Source of the DNA: Nocardioides sp. S-1144
Lineage (GTDB): Bacteria > Actinomycetota > Actinomycetes > Propionibacteriales > Nocardioidaceae
Reading direction: 5' to 3'
Assembly (NCBI RefSeq): GCF_005954645.2
Contig: NZ_CP040695.2
Coordinates: 3,968,001 to 4,032,000, forward strand
Length of the DNA: 64,000 bases
Of this stretch, positions 53,761 to 63,795 are shown one piece after another (within the stretch, counting starts at the first letter, position 1; each line of letters opens with the position of its first letter). Under the pieces are notes generated by a model that did no database searches, was not told where the DNA came from, and was given only the letters and a program-made list of their open reading frames with translations. The position numbers and the translations under genes were made by a program.

Positions 53761-54263
53761 TGGGCCTCGGGCTCGACCTCCGGCTGTGGGTCCGGCGCAA
53801 GCTCAGGCGGCGGTCGGTCCGGGGTGCCGGCGGCGCCGAACACCCACCGGTAGCCGAGGAAGTTGCTGACCATCCCCACCGAGATCGCGCCGAGCTTGGC
53901 GGCCGGGGCGGCGAGGTCGTGCGAGAGGCCGGGGAGGACGGCGTCCGCGAGGTGCAGGAGGCCGAAGATGACCAACGACTGGACGACGAGGCCGCTGAAG
54001 AGGGTGACCGCGACGAAGGCGGCGTAGGCCCTCAGCCCAGAGCTCTCGGAGCGGAAGACCCACGCCCGGTTGAGGAAGAAGCTGATCGTCATCACCACGA
54101 CGGTCGAGACGACGTTCGCGGCCACCGGCGCGAACCCGACCGCGACGGCGAGCAGCGTGAAGAGCGCCAGGTCGAGGGCGGTGTTGAAGAGCCCGACGAC
54201 GAGGTAGCGCCGCGCGCTGCTGCTCGTGCTGGGGGCGGGGGCCGGGGTGCCGGGCCGGCTCAC
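53733..54263 (-). CDS. GtrA-family membrane protein
   Basis: 176 aa with four TM helices: ARRYLVVGLFNTALDLALFTLLA, AANVVSTVVVMTISFFLNRAWVF, FVAVTLFSGLVVQSLVIFGLL and AAKLGAISVGMVSNFLGYRWVF. GtrA proteins are thought to flip polyprenyl-phosphate-linked sugars. GTG 54263 overlaps the GT2 stop (GTGA). The C-terminal tail is Pro/Glu-rich (DPQPEVEPEAQPEVEQGER) and its last eight residues are encoded by the repeat element B at 53733-53760. Confidence 0.88.
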   Translation of the reverse strand: MSRPGTPAPAPSTSSSARRYLVVGLFNTALDLALFTLLAVAVGFAPVAANVVSTVVVMTISFFLNRAWVFRSESSGLRAYAAFVAVTLFSGLVVQSLVIFGLLHLADAVLPGLSHDLAAPAAKLGAISVGMVSNFLGYRWVFGAAGTPDRPPPELAPDPQPEVEPEAQPEVEQGER

Positions 54264-55186
54264 GCGGAGAGCTGGAGGTAGAACAGCCGCCGGGTCTCCC
54301 GGGTGGCGCGCATGACGGCGTTCATCACCATGCCGATGCCGACCGCGAGGAAGGCCAGCACCATCAGCGACGACGACAGGAACGCCGTCGGGAACCGCTC
54401 CACCTGGCCGGTGTCGAGGTAGTCGGCGATGACCGGCACGCCGAGCACCAGGCTGACCAGCGCGCTGAGCAGGCCGAAGAGCCCGCACACCAGCAGCGGC
54501 CGCTCGTGCAGCATCAGGTGGGCGAGCAGGCCGAGGATCTTGAAGCCGTCGCGGAAGGTGCGGAGCTTGGACTCCGACCCCTCGGGGCGGTCCTTGAACC
54601 CGATCGGCACCTCCGCCTGCGGGACCCGCAGGTTGGCGGCGTGGATGGTCAGCTCGGTCTCGATCTCGAACTCCTGCGAGTTCGCGGGGAACGACTTGAT
54701 GTAGCGCCGCGAGAAGGCCCGGTAGCCCGAGAGCATGTCGGTGACCGGCTCACCGAAGAGCTTGCTCGTGAGGCTGTTGAAGACCTTGTTGCCCATGGCG
54801 TGGCCCGGGCGGTAGCTGCCGTCCTCGTTGGTGTCGACGCGGACGCCGACGACGTGGTCGAGCGGCCCCGAGACCAGCGTCTCGATCAGCCGGGGCGCGG
54901 CCGAGGCGTCGTAGGTGTCGTCGCCGTCGATCATCAGGTAGACGTCGGCCTCGATGTCGGCGAACGCGCGGCGCACGACGTTGCCCTTGCCCTTGCGCTT
55001 CTCGTAGCGGACGATCGCGCCGGCCTCGGCCGCCACCTCGGAGGTGCGGTCGGTCGAGTTGTTGTCGTAGACGTAGATCTCCGCGGCGGGAAGCGCCTTG
55101 CGGAGGTCGCCGACGACGGTCGCGACGGTGAGCTCCTCGTTGTGGCACGGGATGATCGCCGCGATCCGGAGCTCTTCGAGAGACAT
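54260..55186 (-). CDS. Glycosyltransferase family 2, polyprenyl-phosphate sugar synthase-like
   Basis: 308 aa. GT-A domain AAIIPCHNEELTVATVV, nucleotide-sugar DXD region MIDGDDTYDAS and DMLSGYRAFSRRY, followed by two C-terminal TM helices (LLVCGLFGLLSALVSLVLG and LMVLAFLAVGIGMVMNAVM). This is the DPM1/GtrB-like arrangement that loads a sugar on a polyprenyl phosphate for GtrA to flip and GT-C enzymes to use. Leadered (TACAGT about 45 nt upstream, AAGGAC before ATG 55186). Confidence 0.88.
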   Translation of the reverse strand: MSLEELRIAAIIPCHNEELTVATVVGDLRKALPAAEIYVYDNNSTDRTSEVAAEAGAIVRYEKRKGKGNVVRRAFADIEADVYLMIDGDDTYDASAAPRLIETLVSGPLDHVVGVRVDTNEDGSYRPGHAMGNKVFNSLTSKLFGEPVTDMLSGYRAFSRRYIKSFPANSQEFEIETELTIHAANLRVPQAEVPIGFKDRPEGSESKLRTFRDGFKILGLLAHLMLHERPLLVCGLFGLLSALVSLVLGVPVIADYLDTGQVERFPTAFLSSSLMVLAFLAVGIGMVMNAVMRATRETRRLFYLQLSA

Positions 55187-55292
55187 GGACGTCCTTGCGG
55201 TGGCTTGCAGGTGAGGTGGCGAAACGACGCTCACTGTAGCCAGCGGACGCCGTCCGGCCCGATTCCGCAGCCGGCCGCGACCGGCCGGTCGG

Positions 55293-55727
55293 TCAGCGTC
55301 CGCGGCGCCAGACGACGACGGCCTGGCTGCCGCCGGGGTCGCGCAGGACGGGCAGCCGGCTGACCGGGGTGTCGACGACCCGGGCGGTGGCGGCCAGGCG
55401 CAGGGCCTCGCGGGTGGCGACGAGCTCGCCGTGGAGCTCGTCGTTGCGGGCCCGCAGCGCGGCGACCTGGTGCTCGAGCTCGAGGATCCGGCGCACGCCC
55501 TCGATGCCGATGCCGGACGACGTGAGGTCGGCGATCGAGCGGAGCAGCTCGAGGTCACGGTGGGAGTAGCGGCGCCCGCCTCCGCCCGTGCGGCCCGGCG
55601 TGATGAGGCCGAGCCGCTCGTAGGTGCGCAGGGTCTGCGGGTGCAGACCCGTGAGCTGGGCGGCGACGCTGATCACGTAGACGGGCGCGTCGGGCCCGGG
55701 CGGGCCACCGAAGCCCGTCCCGCTCAT
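55293..55727 (-). CDS. hspR: Heat-shock repressor HspR (MerR family)
   Basis: 144 aa. N-terminal MerR helix-turn-helix: VYVISVAAQLTGLHPQTLRTYERLGLITPGRTGGGGRRYS, then a helical dimerisation segment (ELEHQVAALRARNDELHGEL). HspR represses dnaK and clpB by binding HAIR sites, using DnaK as corepressor. Last gene of the dnaK operon; its ATG at 55727 lies 10 nt after the dnaJ stop. Auto-control through the dnaK promoter is expected. Confidence 0.93.
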   Translation of the reverse strand: MSGTGFGGPPGPDAPVYVISVAAQLTGLHPQTLRTYERLGLITPGRTGGGGRRYSHRDLELLRSIADLTSSGIGIEGVRRILELEHQVAALRARNDELHGELVATREALRLAATARVVDTPVSRLPVLRDPGGSQAVVVWRRGR

Positions 55728-55737
55728 GACGCGGCGC

Positions 55738-56916
55738 TCATGACTGCGACGCCTCGAACAGGCCGGCGCGCAGCGGCTTGCCGGCGGTCGCCTCGCGGTA
55801 GGCCTCGACGGCGGCGCGGGCGGCCTCGTCGAGCACGGCGGGCACCTGCACCGCGACCGTGGCGAGCAGGTCGCCGCGGGTGCCGTCGGCCTTGGTCGCA
55901 CCGCGGCCGCGGACCCGGAAGGTGCGCCCGTTCGGCGTGCCCGCGGGGATCCGGAGGGTGACGGGGGCGCCGCCCAGCGTCGGGATCTTGATCTCGGCGC
56001 CGAGCGCGGCCTCGTCGAAGGACACCGGCACCTCGAGGGTGAGGTTGTCGGCCGTGCGGCCGAACACCCGGTGCGGGCTGACCTTGACCGCGACGAACAG
56101 GTCACCGGCCGGGCCGCCGTTCTCCCCGGCGGCGCCCTTGCCGCGCAGCCGGATCCGGGCGCCGTCCTTGACCCCCGCGGGGATCCGGGCCTGGATGGTG
56201 CGCGCCGAGGAGCCGCGACCGCTGCCGTGGCAGGTCGGGCACTTCTCGTCGTAGACCAGCTGGCGCCCCCCGCAGCCGGGGCAGGTCTCGTTGATCGAGA
56301 ACGCGCCGCCGACGCCGGCCACCACGTAGCCGGCACCCTCGCACTCGGGGCAGATCCGCGGCTTGGTGCCGGGCTTGCCGCCGGTTCCGGAGCACTGGGG
56401 GCACGCCGAGTCGGAGGTCAGCCGCAGCGAGATGGTGACGCCGTCGATGGCGTCGGTGAACGAGATGGTCGCGCTGGTCTCGACGTCGGAGCCCTTGACC
56501 GGACGCCGGACCTGGCCGCCGGGACCGGTGCGCCGCTGGCCACCGCCCCCGCCGCCGAAGAGGTCGCCGAACATGTCGCCGAAGCCGCCGCCACCGCGGG
56601 CGCGGTCGCCGAGGAGGTCGTCGAGGTTGAACCCGCCGCCTCCCCCGCCGCCGCGGAAGCCGCCGGAGCCGTAGAGCCGGCGCATCTCGTCGTACTTGGC
56701 GCGCTTGTCGGGGTCACCCACGACGTCGTAGGCCTCGGCGACCGCCTTGAACTTCTCGAGCCGCTCGTCGTCACCGGGGTGGGTGTCGGGGTGGTTCTCC
56801 CGCGCCAGCTTCTTGTAGGCCTTCTTGAGGTCGGCCGCGGGCGCGTCCTTGCTCACGCCGAGCACGGCGTAGAAGTCCTTCTGCGCCCACTCGGGCTTGA
56901 ACTCCTGGTCAGCCAT
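55738..56916 (-). CDS. dnaJ: Chaperone DnaJ (DnaJ1)
   Basis: 392-aa type I J-protein. J-domain (DFYAVLGVSKDAPAADLKKAYKKLARENHPDTH with HPD), Gly/Phe-rich region (GSGGFRGGGGGGGF), four zinc CxxCxGxG motifs (CPQCSGTG, CPECEGAG, CPGCGGRQ, CPTCHGSG) and the C-terminal substrate domains. The third zinc motif ends GGRQ instead of GxGx. ATG 56916. It stimulates DnaK ATPase. Spaced 84 bp after grpE with a hairpin between. Confidence 0.96.
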   Translation of the reverse strand: MADQEFKPEWAQKDFYAVLGVSKDAPAADLKKAYKKLARENHPDTHPGDDERLEKFKAVAEAYDVVGDPDKRAKYDEMRRLYGSGGFRGGGGGGGFNLDDLLGDRARGGGGFGDMFGDLFGGGGGGQRRTGPGGQVRRPVKGSDVETSATISFTDAIDGVTISLRLTSDSACPQCSGTGGKPGTKPRICPECEGAGYVVAGVGGAFSINETCPGCGGRQLVYDEKCPTCHGSGRGSSARTIQARIPAGVKDGARIRLRGKGAAGENGGPAGDLFVAVKVSPHRVFGRTADNLTLEVPVSFDEAALGAEIKIPTLGGAPVTLRIPAGTPNGRTFRVRGRGATKADGTRGDLLATVAVQVPAVLDEAARAAVEAYREATAGKPLRAGLFEASQS

Positions 56917-56947
56917 GGTCGATCACCCTCCTCTCCTCCACGGACGC

Positions 56948-56975
56948 CGGGTCGGCGAAACGCTGCGCCGACCCG
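56948..56975. promoter_or_regulatory. Hairpin in the grpE-dnaJ gap
   Basis: CGGGTCGGCG (56948-56957), 8-nt loop, CGCCGACCCG (56966-56975): a perfect 10-bp stem in the only long gap of the operon. No U-tract follows, so it could be an RNA-processing or stability element, or a weak partial terminator that sets the DnaJ level. Confidence 0.4.
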
Positions 56976-57000
56976 ACGTGGTGCACGTCGATGGTGCTGC

Positions 57001-57644
57001 TCAGCCGCCGGCCGGGTCGACGACCAGCACCTGCGCGGCGCGGACGACGCGCTCACCGATGCGGTAGCCGGCCTTGGCGACGACCTTGACCGTCGTCACC
57101 GACACCTCGGGATCCTCGCCCTGGTGGGCGAGCGCCTCGTGGAACGTCGGGTCGAAGGCGTCGCCGGGCTCGCCGAACTTCAGCAGCCCGGCCGCGGCGA
57201 CGGTGCGCTCGAGCTGGTCGGCGACGGCCTTGAAGCCGCCGTCGAGCTCCTGCCCGTGCGACTGGGCCGACTCGCGCGCCCGGTCGATGTTGTCGAGCAC
57301 CTCGGTGATGGGCGCGAGCGCGGCGTAGGTCGCGTTCTGCACCACCTTCTCGCGGTCGCGCTCGACGCGCCGCTTGTAGTTGAGGTACTCGGCCTGGAGC
57401 CGCTGCAGGTCGAGGGTGCGCTCCTCCAGGGCGATCCGGGCGAGCGTCAGCTCGTCGGCCTCGGCCTCGGCCGGGGACGCCGTGGCGTCCCCGGCCTCGG
57501 TCACGTCGGCCACGTCCTGGGACTCGAGCGGCCCGCCGTCCTCGACCCGGTCGGCCCCGCTGGTGTCGGGCAGGTCCTCGGCGACGTGGTCGCCGCCGTC
57601 ACCAGCCGGCTGCGGGTCGCCCGGGACCTCGTCGCGGGGATCGG

Positions 57645-57648
<4 letters not shown>
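57001..57648 (-). CDS. grpE: Nucleotide exchange factor GrpE
   Basis: 215 aa. An acidic, disordered N-terminus (~65 residues) precedes the long coiled coil (LARIALEERTLDLQRLQAEYLNYKRRVERDREKVVQ) and the C-terminal beta domain (FDPTFHEALAHQGEDPEVSVTTVKVVAKAGYRIGERVVRAAQVLV). It ejects ADP from DnaK. GTG 57648 overlaps the dnaK stop (GTGA), so it is translationally coupled. Confidence 0.95.
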
Positions 57649-59513
<1,865 letters not shown>

Positions 59514-59574
59514 GGTGGATCTCCTCCGTGCTGGGTGTCGCTGCGGGTCTGCAGCGATGACTACTGGGATCTGG

Positions 59575-59604
59575 ATCAGACAAGTTGAGTCTGGATGGCT
59601 CAAG
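59575..59604 (-). promoter_or_regulatory. HAIR operator and promoter of the dnaK operon
   Basis: GTTGAGT-N7-GCTCAAG at 59584-59604 matches the HAIR consensus with a slightly imperfect arm. On the minus strand TTGAGC (59603-59598) and TCTGAT (59580-59575), spaced 17, form a plausible -35/-10, so HspR bound here would cover the -35 and spacer. Confidence 0.85.
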
Positions 59605-59687
59605 TCTGACACAGGGCACAACCGGGTCCACGGCGGGGTTGTTCCCCCGGCGAGGACCGGGTCGGCGAGCGTGACGCCGGTCACCCC

Positions 59688-59693
59688 TAGGGT
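59688..59693 (+). promoter_or_regulatory. -10 box TAGGGT of GntP-type permease, leadered
   Basis: TAGGGT gives RNA starting near 59700, leaving a 23-nt leader with GAGGGAG about 9 nt before ATG 59723. Contrast with the leaderless genes. Confidence 0.45.
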
Positions 59694-59722
59694 GGGCGCA
59701 GTCGAACGAGGGAGCCGCCGCC

Positions 59723-61093
59723 ATGGAGGTCGTGCACACCGTCATCGCCATCGTGCTGGTGGTCGGGCTGATCATCTGGGTCAAGGTCGACCCGGTGATC
59801 TCGCTCGTGATCGCCTCGCTCTACCTCGGGCTGGCCGCCGGGGTGGGCTTCGCCGACACGATCGCGGCGATCACCGGCGGCTTCGGCTCGATCATGGCCG
59901 AGGTGGGCCTGCTCATCGGCTTCGGCGTGCTGATCGGGGCCCTGCTCCACTCGCTCGGCACCTTCCGCAAGCTCGTCGCCGCGCTGCTCAGGGTGCTCGG
60001 GGCCAAACGGCTCCCCTACGCCCTCACGGCCGCGCTCTCGACGGTCTTCCCGTCCATCTACGTCGACGTCCAGGTCGTGCTGGCCGCCCCGATCGCGCGC
60101 TCCTCGGCGCCGCACATCGGCCCACGCGGCCTCGCACACCTCGCGGGTGCGGTCGGCACCGGCATCTTCGCCGGCTACGTGTTCGTCGTCCCCGGCCTCG
60201 CCGCCGTGTCGATCGCGGGCCTGCTCGACGTCCCGCTGGGCACCTGGATGCTCTACGGCGTCGTGCTCGGGCCGGTCACCGCGCTGGTCACCACGTTCCT
60301 GTTCGGGCTGATGCTGCGGGCCGGCTGGTGGCGTCCGGAGACCGACGAGGCCGAGGACGACCCGCTCGGCGAGGGCGGGCCCGCGGTCGGCACGGCCGGC
60401 ACCGGACCCGACGAGGACGACAGCCTCAGCGACGTCGACGTGCCCCTGGCCGTCTCCCTGCTCCCGATCCTCGTCCCGCTGGTGATGATCGCGTTCGGCG
60501 CCTTCGCCGACCTGGGCGGCTTCTCGAACTCCTTCGTCGCCTTCATCGGTGACGCCAACGTCGCGCTGTTCGTCGGACTGCTGGGCGCCTACGTCCTCGC
60601 CCGTGCGGCCAGCGGCAACGACCGCACCGAGCAGGCCATCAAGACGGGGTTCCACACCACCGGCGAGATCCTGCTCATCACCGGCATCGGCGGCTCGCTC
60701 GGGGCGGTCATCGAGGCCACCGGCCTCGACGCCACGCTGGCCGGGCTGTTCTCGGCCAGCGAGGGCGCTGCCGTGGTGACCAGCATCCTGCTCGCCTGGG
60801 TGATCGCCGCCGTGCTGCACCTGGCGATCGGCTCGGTCTCGGTCGCCGCCATCACCGCCGCCGGCATCATCGCCCCGGTGCTCGGCTCGATCGACGTGGC
60901 CCCGATCGCCGTCGGCCTGGCGATCGCCTCCGGCTCGATGTTCGCCCTGACCGTCAACTCGAACTTCTTCTGGATGTTCAAGTCGCTGCTCGGCCTGACC
61001 ACCCAGGGCGCCCTCAAGACGATGACGACCGTGACCAGCATGGCCTCCCTCATCTCGCTCCCGCCGGTGCTGGTCATCGCCCTGCTGGTCTGA
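59723..61093 (+). CDS. GntP-family permease (gluconate:H+ symporter type)
   Basis: 456 aa with about 12 TM helices. The repeat-like halves carry GFGSIMAEVGLLIGFGVLIGALL and GLLDVPLGTWMLYG, then LAIGSVSVAAITAAGIIAPVLG and VNSNFFWMFKSLLGLT. The last two resemble the GntP/IT-superfamily discriminator segments. A Glu/Asp-rich cytoplasmic loop separates the halves (~200-230). Likely carries gluconate, glycerate or a related hydroxy acid; no catabolic neighbour is present. Confidence 0.82.
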   Translation: MEVVHTVIAIVLVVGLIIWVKVDPVISLVIASLYLGLAAGVGFADTIAAITGGFGSIMAEVGLLIGFGVLIGALLHSLGTFRKLVAALLRVLGAKRLPYALTAALSTVFPSIYVDVQVVLAAPIARSSAPHIGPRGLAHLAGAVGTGIFAGYVFVVPGLAAVSIAGLLDVPLGTWMLYGVVLGPVTALVTTFLFGLMLRAGWWRPETDEAEDDPLGEGGPAVGTAGTGPDEDDSLSDVDVPLAVSLLPILVPLVMIAFGAFADLGGFSNSFVAFIGDANVALFVGLLGAYVLARAASGNDRTEQAIKTGFHTTGEILLITGIGGSLGAVIEATGLDATLAGLFSASEGAAVVTSILLAWVIAAVLHLAIGSVSVAAITAAGIIAPVLGSIDVAPIAVGLAIASGSMFALTVNSNFFWMFKSLLGLTTQGALKTMTTVTSMASLISLPPVLVIALLV

Positions 61094-61156
61094 GTCGCCC
61101 CCACCGACCTCTCCACAGGCCGGTCGAACACACTGTCGATTGTCGGTGGTGGCGCG

Positions 61157-61162
61157 TAGAAT
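61157..61162 (+). promoter_or_regulatory. -10 box TAGAAT, leaderless
   Basis: TAGAAT (5 of 6 to TATAAT) ends 6 nt before ATG 61169. Confidence 0.6.
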
Positions 61163-61168
61163 CAGGCC

Positions 61169-62395
61169 ATGAGCAAGCACCCCGGCGACCGCCGCGACGG
61201 GCACCCCGTCGCCCGGTTCGTCGCGCTGCTCGAGACCGAGTTGGCGGCTCTGGTGGACGCCCCGACCTGGTCGCTCGACGCCCCTGCGACGGCTGATTTC
61301 GTGCCGCGGATCGCGGGAGTCTTGGCCGGGGTGCAGGAGCTCGAGGCACGCGTGGTCGGGCACGCCGGGGTGCTCGACTTGCCGGGCTCGATCGGGGCGC
61401 GGTCGCTCGCGGCGTGGCTCGCGCGGACCACCCGGGTGACTGGCGCGGAGGCGTCGCGGAAGGCACGCCTGGCCGATGATCTGGCCGCCCACGAGTCGGT
61501 CCGGATCGCCATGGCGTCCGGTCGGGTGCACGGCGAGCAGGCCAAGGTCATCGCCGCTGCTGTCGGGGACCTCGACGGCGGACACGTTTCGTGGCGTGAC
61601 AAGGCCGAGGCGCACCTGCTCGACGAGGCGGGGCACCACGACGCGCACGAGCTGAAGACCCTGGGTCGGCGGATCCTGGAGGCCCTCGACCCCGACCAGG
61701 CCGACGAGCACGAGGCTCGACTGCTGGAGGCCGAGGAAGCCCGAGCCCGCAAGCGCACTGCGTTGACGATGTGGGACGACGGCGAGGGTCTCGCGCACGG
61801 CCGGTTCACCCTGCCGTCGGCGCAGGCCTCGATGCTGCGCAAAGCACTTACCGCGATCGCGGCCCCCAAGCACGTCCGCGCCACCGACGGCGCCGGCTCC
61901 TACGACCACGAGCGACCGACCCCGGAACGCCTCGGGCAGGCGTTCGGCGAGTACGTCGAGCGCTACCCCGCCGACCAGCTCCCCACCATGGGCGGGGTCA
62001 ACGCCACCGTCGTGGTCACGATGACCCTCGAGAGCCTCAACGGAGGACTCGCAGCCGCCCACCTCGACACCGGGACCGCGCTCTCCCCCACCGAAGCCCG
62101 CCGGATGGCCTGCGAAGCAGGCATCATCCCTGCTGTGCTGGGTGGCCAGGGCCAGGTCCTCGACCTCGGCCGCAAGCGCCGCTTCCACACCCCCGCCCAG
62201 CGCCTCGCCCTCACCCTCGAGCAGCAGCACTGCCAACACCCGACCTGCACCACACCCGCCGCCTACTGCCACACCCACCACGGCATCCCCTGGACCGCAG
62301 GCGGCACCACCAACACCCGCGACGCCGTCCTGCTCTGCCCCTTCCACCACCACCAGACCCACGCCACCGGAGACACCCACCCCCTCCGGACCTAG
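61169..62395 (+). CDS. DUF222/HNH endonuclease (13E12-like family)
   Basis: 408 aa. DUF222 helical region (LARTTRVTGAEASRKARLADDLAAHESVRIAMASGRVHGEQAKVIAAAV) and a C-terminal HNH domain: CQHPTC, YCHTHHGIPWTAGGTTNTRDAVLLCPFHHHQTHA, with the Cys2 pair and His-Asn-His order. Members are multicopy in actinobacteria and thought to be selfish or recombination-linked nucleases. Slightly less extreme codon bias near the start than neighbours. Leaderless promoter. Confidence 0.88.
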   Translation: MSKHPGDRRDGHPVARFVALLETELAALVDAPTWSLDAPATADFVPRIAGVLAGVQELEARVVGHAGVLDLPGSIGARSLAAWLARTTRVTGAEASRKARLADDLAAHESVRIAMASGRVHGEQAKVIAAAVGDLDGGHVSWRDKAEAHLLDEAGHHDAHELKTLGRRILEALDPDQADEHEARLLEAEEARARKRTALTMWDDGEGLAHGRFTLPSAQASMLRKALTAIAAPKHVRATDGAGSYDHERPTPERLGQAFGEYVERYPADQLPTMGGVNATVVVTMTLESLNGGLAAAHLDTGTALSPTEARRMACEAGIIPAVLGGQGQVLDLGRKRRFHTPAQRLALTLEQQHCQHPTCTTPAAYCHTHHGIPWTAGGTTNTRDAVLLCPFHHHQTHATGDTHPLRT

Positions 62396-62478
62396 CCGTC
62401 CGCCGGGAATATGTGGGGCGGGTCGCCGCTTCCTCGTAGGTGACCTGCGCCCTCGCCCCACGGCGCAACGCGGACGTG

Positions 62479-63003
62479 ATGAACGCCGCGCCGACGTACG
62501 GCTCCGTGGAACCCTCCGGCCTCCCGGACGAGGTGACGCGGACCAGGACCGCGTGGCGTCCGTCGCTCGGCAGCCTCGTCGGACGAGCCACGGGGTGGAC
62601 CCTCGTCGTCGTCGGCATCGTCCTGATGCCGCTGCCCGGGCCCGGCACCCTGATCGTCGTCGCCGGCCTGCGGATCCTGGTCCCGTACCACCGGTGGGCC
62701 GCCGCGAGCTACGACCGGGTCCGCGACCAGGCCGTCGCCGCGGCCCGGGCGGGCGTGGCGACCCGGCCCCGTGTCCTGGCGTCGCTGGCCGGCGTCGTGT
62801 GGATCACCGTCCTCTCCGGGATGTACGTCGTCGACGTCTCGATCCCCCGGACGAGCCTGCTCGGTGTCACCGTCGGCCCCTCGCTGCCCTTCCACAGCAC
62901 CGCGACCGCCGTCGGTCTCGTGGTGTCGAGCCTTGCCTCCGCCGCCGCCACGCTCTACAGCATCGCGCGCCTGCGCCCGCGGCCCGCGGTGCGCACGGCC
63001 TGA
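62479..63003 (+). CDS. PGPGW-type transmembrane protein
   Basis: 174 aa with three or more TM segments. TGWTLVVVGIVLMPLPGPGTLIVVAGLRILVP carries the PGPG turn of this actinobacterial family, and further helices are at ~98-116 and 130-150. ATG 62479 is preferred since homology to the family should start near WRPSLGSLVG; GTG 62440 would add 13 residues. No function known. Confidence 0.75.
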   Translation: MNAAPTYGSVEPSGLPDEVTRTRTAWRPSLGSLVGRATGWTLVVVGIVLMPLPGPGTLIVVAGLRILVPYHRWAAASYDRVRDQAVAAARAGVATRPRVLASLAGVVWITVLSGMYVVDVSIPRTSLLGVTVGPSLPFHSTATAVGLVVSSLASAAATLYSIARLRPRPAVRTA

Positions 63004-63125
63004 CCCGCCGCGACACGGGCCCGGTTCCCGCCGGCCGGGGAGTCCTGTCAACCGGGCACCCTCGTCGCGCGTCCCACGAAGCGAGCGGGACCCACGCAGA
63101 GGTCCGCAGCGACGAAGGGCGACCC

Positions 63126-63779
63126 ATGACACTCCGCACGACGATCGCAGCGGCCGCGCTGCTGTCCCTTCCCCTCCTGGCCGGCTGTGCCGACGACTCG
63201 GTGGCCGAGGACGCGACGACCACGCCCGCCGCAGGGACGGCCACCCCCGACCCGACGTCCGAGACACCGTCCGAGACACCGTCCGTGCCGACGTCCGAAC
63301 CGACGTCCGACCCCACACCCGCGCCGCCGGACTTCCCCGACGGCACCGGCGACCAGGCCGCGGACGGGACGGGGGCGGGCCTGGTGCTCGTCGACGTCCG
63401 GGCCGCCCGGCGCGACGGCTACGACCGGGTCGTGCTGGAGTTCAGCGGGAAGGGCACGCCCGGCTGGGTGCTCGACTACGTCGACCGCGCCCGGCTCGAG
63501 GGCAGCGGCGACGTCGTCGACGTCGACGGGGCGGCGACGCTCCAGGTCTTCGCGTCGGGCACGACCTGGCCGGCGCCCGACTACTACAGCGGTCCCAGGC
63601 GGCTGACCCCGCAGGGCGGTGGTGCCGGCGGGGTCGCCGAGGTCCACGTGGCCGGGACGTTCGAGGGCTACACCCAGGTCTTCGTCGGCATCGACGACGA
63701 GCCGGTCCCCTTCCGGGCCTTCACCCTCACCTCGCCCTCGCGCCTGGTGATCGACGTGCAGGACACCGCCGCCGACTGA
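63126..63779 (+). CDS. Lipoprotein with AMIN-like domain
   Basis: 217 aa. Signal peptide with lipobox LLAGC at residue ~20 predicts membrane anchoring by acylated Cys. A Thr/Pro/Ser linker (~28-68) precedes an AMIN-like beta domain: VLVDVRAARRDGYDRVVLEFSGKGTPGW, AEVHVAGTFEGYTQVFVGID and SRLVIDVQD. These domains in envelope proteins may bind peptidoglycan. GAAGGG before ATG 63126. Confidence 0.82.
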   Translation: MTLRTTIAAAALLSLPLLAGCADDSVAEDATTTPAAGTATPDPTSETPSETPSVPTSEPTSDPTPAPPDFPDGTGDQAADGTGAGLVLVDVRAARRDGYDRVVLEFSGKGTPGWVLDYVDRARLEGSGDVVDVDGAATLQVFASGTTWPAPDYYSGPRRLTPQGGGAGGVAEVHVAGTFEGYTQVFVGIDDEPVPFRAFTLTSPSRLVIDVQDTAAD

Positions 63780-63795
63780 CGGCGCACCCTCCGGG

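Noticed and set aside
61169..62461. Long minus-strand frame opposite the HNH gene
   Set aside because: Shadow of DUF222/HNH; the plus frame has the complete HNH motif and a good promoter.
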